Assembly: GCA_030613025.1 (NCBI GenBank)
Contig: JAUWMT010000018.1
Span: 1 to 44,905 of the forward strand
DNA length: 44,905 bases
Reading direction: 5' to 3'
From: Candidatus Cloacimonadota bacterium
Lineage (GTDB): Bacteria > Cloacimonadota > Cloacimonadia > JGIOTU-2
Each line of letters begins with the position of its first letter. Position 1 is the stretch's first letter. Positions 42,358 through 44,905 of the stretch are shown piece by piece. The notes under the pieces are model-generated. The model was not told the DNA's origin. It did no database searches and saw nothing but the letters and a program-made list of their open reading frames with translations. A program made the translations under genes and the position numbers.

Positions 42358-44313
42358 ATGAAAAAAATCGGCGTTTTTATCTGCCATTGCGGAATAAACA
42401 TAAAAGATACAGTTGATGTCGAACGGCTCACAATAGAATTAGAAAACTATCCGGGTGTTGCATATATCGAAAATTATATGTTCATGTGCTCCGATCCCGG
42501 ACAGAATCATATACAAGATGCAATACGCGAGAATAAACTTGATGGTGTGGTCGTTGCCGCCTGCTCTCCCACCTTGCACGAATCGACATTCCAAGCTGTG
42601 CTAAAGGAATCCGGTCTTAATGAATACCAGATGGAAATCGCAAATATCCGCGAGCAGTGTAGCTGGGTTCATACAGATATTGAGCAAGCAACACATAAGG
42701 CGAAACTTATCATTAAAACAGCGATTGAAAAACTTAAGCTGAATGAATCTCTATATCCTGTTTCTGCACCGGTGACAAAGAAAGCCCTTGTTATCGGTGG
42801 CGGCATATCTGGCATCCAGGCAGCGTTGGATATTGCAGATGCAGGTTTCGAAGTTATTATGGTTGAAAAGAAGCCCTCGATCGGCGGGCACATGATCCAG
42901 CTTTCGGAAACCTTTCCCACTCTCGACTGCTCTCAGTGTATTCTCACTCCGAAAATGGTTGCTATCAACAAACATAAAAATATCAAACTCTATGTTAATA
43001 GTGAGGTAGAAAGCATCGATGGATATATCGGAAATTTCAATGTAAAGATCAAGCAAAAAGCCCTATATGTTGATCCTCATAAATGCAATCTCTGCGACGA
43101 CTGTACAGAAGTATGTCCGGTACTTGTGCCAAACGAACAGGAAGAAGGACTTTCGTGGAGAAAGGCAATATATATTCCTTTCCCTCAGGCAATTCCAGCG
43201 ACCTATACACTCGATTTGGAAAATTGCCTTGGTCTCGAACCTATTGCATGTGGTAAATGCCGTGAAAAATGTACTGCCGAAGCAATAAATTATGATGCAG
43301 CAGATATGATCATTGAAGAAGAAGTCGGCGCAGTAATTATAGCAACCGGCTTTGACCTTTATCCTGTTGAAAATATTCCCGAATACGGATATGGAAAATA
43401 TCCTGATGTGATCACGAGTTTGCAGTTCGAGCGAATCCTTTCTGCGACCGGTCCTACAGGTGGTGAAATATATCGACCCTCTGACGGCAAGGTTCCCAAA
43501 GAGATCGTCTTCGTTCAATGCTCCGGCTCGCGTGATCCTGAACATCATCTCTCCTATTGTTCGAAGATATGCTGTATGTACACGCTCAAACATGCCAAGC
43601 TTTATAAACACAAGGTCCACAACGGACAGCCATATATCTTTTATATTGATATTCGAGCAGGAGGTAAACTTTACGAGGAATTTGTCCAGCAGGCAGTGTC
43701 CGAAGAAGGTATCTTATATATACGCGGTAAAGTAGCTAAGATATATAAAGAAGGCGATAAGATGATCGTCGTGGGTATGGATACGCTCAGCGGAAAAAAG
43801 ATTGAAATAAAAGCAGATCTTGTTGTCCTTGCAATGGGAATCGTGCCGAGTGAGGGCTCTCATGATCTCGTTAAGACCTTGAAGATCAATACGGATGACA
43901 AGGGATTCCTGTCCGAAGCCCATCCGAAACTGCGTCCTGTAGAGAGCTTACAAGCTGGATTTTATCTTGCCGGGACTTCACAGGGACCGCGTGATATTCC
44001 TGACTCTGTATCCCAGGCATCAGGAGCTGCCGCCAAAGCTCTTATTCTGCTTTCCAGCGACAAGATCTATCACTCACCAATTATAGCTTCTGTTGATGAA
44101 GACCTGTGTTCGGGCTGTGCGATCTGTGTGGGAACCTGTCCCTACGGCGCTCGTGAACTAAATGAAGTTTCCAAAGTTGTAGAAGTTAATGAAATACTCT
44201 GTGAGGGTTGTGGCGCATGTATCAGTGCATGTCCATCCGGCGCTGCACAGCAGAAAAACCTTACTGATGACCAGATCGATAATATGATCCAAATAATTGC
44301 GAGCGGCAAATAG
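42358..44313 (+). CDS. hdrA: Heterodisulfide reductase-like subunit A (FAD, bifurcating core)
   Basis: The 651-residue protein begins with the HdrA N domain (IGVFICHCGINI, MFMCSDPGQ). It has the FAD site VIGGGISGIQAALDIADAG and EKKPSIGGHMIQLSETFPT with LDCSQCILTPKM, an internal ferredoxin-like part (CNLCDDCTEVCPV and CGKCREKC), and two C-terminal 4Fe-4S motifs (CSGCAICVGTCPYGA, CEGCGACISACPSGA). This is the flavin centre thought to bifurcate or confurcate electrons between ferredoxin, the HdrB acceptor and the MvhD-side donor. The length fits stand-alone HdrA rather than HdrA2 fusions. Confidence 0.95.
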   Translation: MKKIGVFICHCGINIKDTVDVERLTIELENYPGVAYIENYMFMCSDPGQNHIQDAIRENKLDGVVVAACSPTLHESTFQAVLKESGLNEYQMEIANIREQCSWVHTDIEQATHKAKLIIKTAIEKLKLNESLYPVSAPVTKKALVIGGGISGIQAALDIADAGFEVIMVEKKPSIGGHMIQLSETFPTLDCSQCILTPKMVAINKHKNIKLYVNSEVESIDGYIGNFNVKIKQKALYVDPHKCNLCDDCTEVCPVLVPNEQEEGLSWRKAIYIPFPQAIPATYTLDLENCLGLEPIACGKCREKCTAEAINYDAADMIIEEEVGAVIIATGFDLYPVENIPEYGYGKYPDVITSLQFERILSATGPTGGEIYRPSDGKVPKEIVFVQCSGSRDPEHHLSYCSKICCMYTLKHAKLYKHKVHNGQPYIFYIDIRAGGKLYEEFVQQAVSEEGILYIRGKVAKIYKEGDKMIVVGMDTLSGKKIEIKADLVVLAMGIVPSEGSHDLVKTLKINTDDKGFLSEAHPKLRPVESLQAGFYLAGTSQGPRDIPDSVSQASGAAAKALILLSSDKIYHSPIIASVDEDLCSGCAICVGTCPYGARELNEVSKVVEVNEILCEGCGACISACPSGAAQQKNLTDDQIDNMIQIIASGK

Positions 44314-44346
44314 CTCGCCCAATATACATGTGGGGTAGGAAATCGC

Positions 44347-44763
44347 ATGAAAGATTTTGAACCAAAGATTGTCTGTTTCTTATGTAAATGGTGTACATAT
44401 TCCGGTGCAGATCTTGCCGGTACATCACGAATGAAATATCCGCCAAACGGAGTGGTGATCAAAACACTATGCTCATCACGAGTGGATCCGCAGCATATAC
44501 TTCTTGCATTTAGCAAAGGATGCGACGGCGTTTTCATCGGCGGATGTCATCCCGGTGACTGTCATTATCAAAGCGGAAATTATAAGACAAAAAGAAGAAT
44601 CATCTTACTTAAAAAAGTCCTGGAACAACTTGGTCTAAATACCAATCGTCTTCGCCTTGAATGGATCTCGGCAAGCGAAGGAAAGAAATTCGCCAACACT
44701 ATGACAGAATTTACAGACCAGATCAAAAAATTGGGTCCTATTCCAAAAATTAACTGTGAATAA
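44347..44763 (+). CDS. mvhD: MvhD-like [2Fe-2S] electron-transfer subunit
   Basis: The 138-residue protein shows the MvhD cysteine pattern: IVCFLCKWCTYSGADLAG, then TLCSSRVDPQHIL and GVFIGGCHPGDCHYQSGNY. It connects HdrA to a hydrogenase or formate dehydrogenase in methanogens and to other donors in bacteria. It starts 33 bases after hdrA and is the last gene in the window; no hydrogenase or dehydrogenase gene is visible before the palindromic element that follows three bases after its stop. Confidence 0.93.
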   Translation: MKDFEPKIVCFLCKWCTYSGADLAGTSRMKYPPNGVVIKTLCSSRVDPQHILLAFSKGCDGVFIGGCHPGDCHYQSGNYKTKRRIILLKKVLEQLGLNTNRLRLEWISASEGKKFANTMTEFTDQIKKLGPIPKINCE

Positions 44764-44766
44764 ATG

Positions 44767-44905
44767 AGTTTACTCTAAAAAGTGTGTAATTAGAAATATG
44801 TTAGAAAATGCATCAAATATTTGGAAACCGATCCCAGTTAAATGAATACAAATTTAACGGGACAAGTGAATCGGTTACAATTAGCTATCTTCCTATTAAC
44901 CACCA
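44767..44905. repeat. Large nested-palindrome element, copy 3 (left half only, cut by window end)
   Basis: AGTTTACTCTAAAAAG at 44767-44782 is identical to the left outer arm of copy 1. TAGAAATATGTTAGAAAA, ATTTGGAAACCGATCCCAG, GAATCGGTT and AGCTATCTTCCTATTAACC follow in the same order. It carries the extension after GAAACCGAT that copy 2 lacks (CCCAGTTAAATGAATA...TTTAACGGGACAAGT), so it is of the long type. The right half lies beyond the window. Confidence 0.88.

Noticed and set aside
30384-44905. CRISPR array or tandem-repeat interpretation of the recurring 37.4, 30.5 and 44.8 kb sequences
   Set aside because: The copies are far apart, about 190-300 bases long, lack regular spacers, and no cas genes are present.
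1-44905. tRNA, rRNA or riboswitch genes
   Set aside because: I saw no cloverleaf, rRNA segment or known aptamer core in the gaps; a covariance search would be needed to exclude divergent RNAs.

Overview
The window looks like a chromosomal segment of an anaerobic, Gram-negative, AT-rich bacterium, most likely Cloacimonadota or a close FCB-group relative (inference, no database search run). The grounds are secreted proteins ending in a PNPF...NGIYFYKL-type sorting/FlgD-like domain, outer-membrane barrels with TolC, a sodium-pump decarboxylase, and a ferredoxin-linked partial TCA cycle joined to HdrABC-MvhD.

Layout. 1-9 kb is an accessory strip. It holds the end of a winged-helix protein, a one-piece restriction-modification enzyme, transposase debris, small exported proteins, a MazE/MazF-like pair that reads as broken, a CsgG/FlgO-like lipoprotein, a truncated exported protein, a DUF4143 ATPase, and an echo of the 3' end of the sodium-pump gene. 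8.7-12.6 kb (minus) is the methylmalonyl-CoA/oxaloacetate decarboxylase operon, order A, gamma, biotin carrier, beta, preceded by the wreck of a methylmalonyl-CoA epimerase gene. 13-15 kb (plus) has a FadL/OmpP1-like barrel and an RDD protein, followed by a decayed four-helix-bundle gene. 15.3-20.6 kb (minus) runs TPM protein, DUF445-like protein, TolC, periplasmic adaptor, malic enzyme. 20.7-30.3 kb (minus) has three paralogous secreted Asp-box proteins, each with a look-alike terminator, then a DUF6485 protein, an outer-membrane protein and an NAD-dependent epimerase. 30.7-33.2 kb is a large secreted zinc carboxypeptidase. 33.8-44.8 kb (plus) is central metabolism: sucCD, two-subunit fumarase, korDABC, hdrC, a stray four-helix-bundle gene, hdrB, hdrA, mvhD.

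The metabolic genes fit together. SucCD, fumarase, malic enzyme and the sodium-pumping decarboxylase are steps of the methylmalonyl-CoA route between propionate and pyruvate. The Kor enzyme links 2-oxoglutarate and succinyl-CoA to ferredoxin, and HdrABC-MvhD can move those electrons by flavin-based bifurcation or confurcation. This suits amino-acid fermentation or syntrophic propionate metabolism; direction cannot be read from sequence.

The most unusual signal is a family of about 190-300 bp interspersed elements (30384-30679, 37343-37531, 44767 to the window end). Each complete copy is one large nested palindrome, and the copies differ by segments gained or lost from both arms together. Two copies bracket the kor-hdr operon. 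Other points worth attention are a single base that can explain both defects of the MazEF pair, the frameshifted epimerase remnant, and mosaic exchange among the three secreted paralogues.
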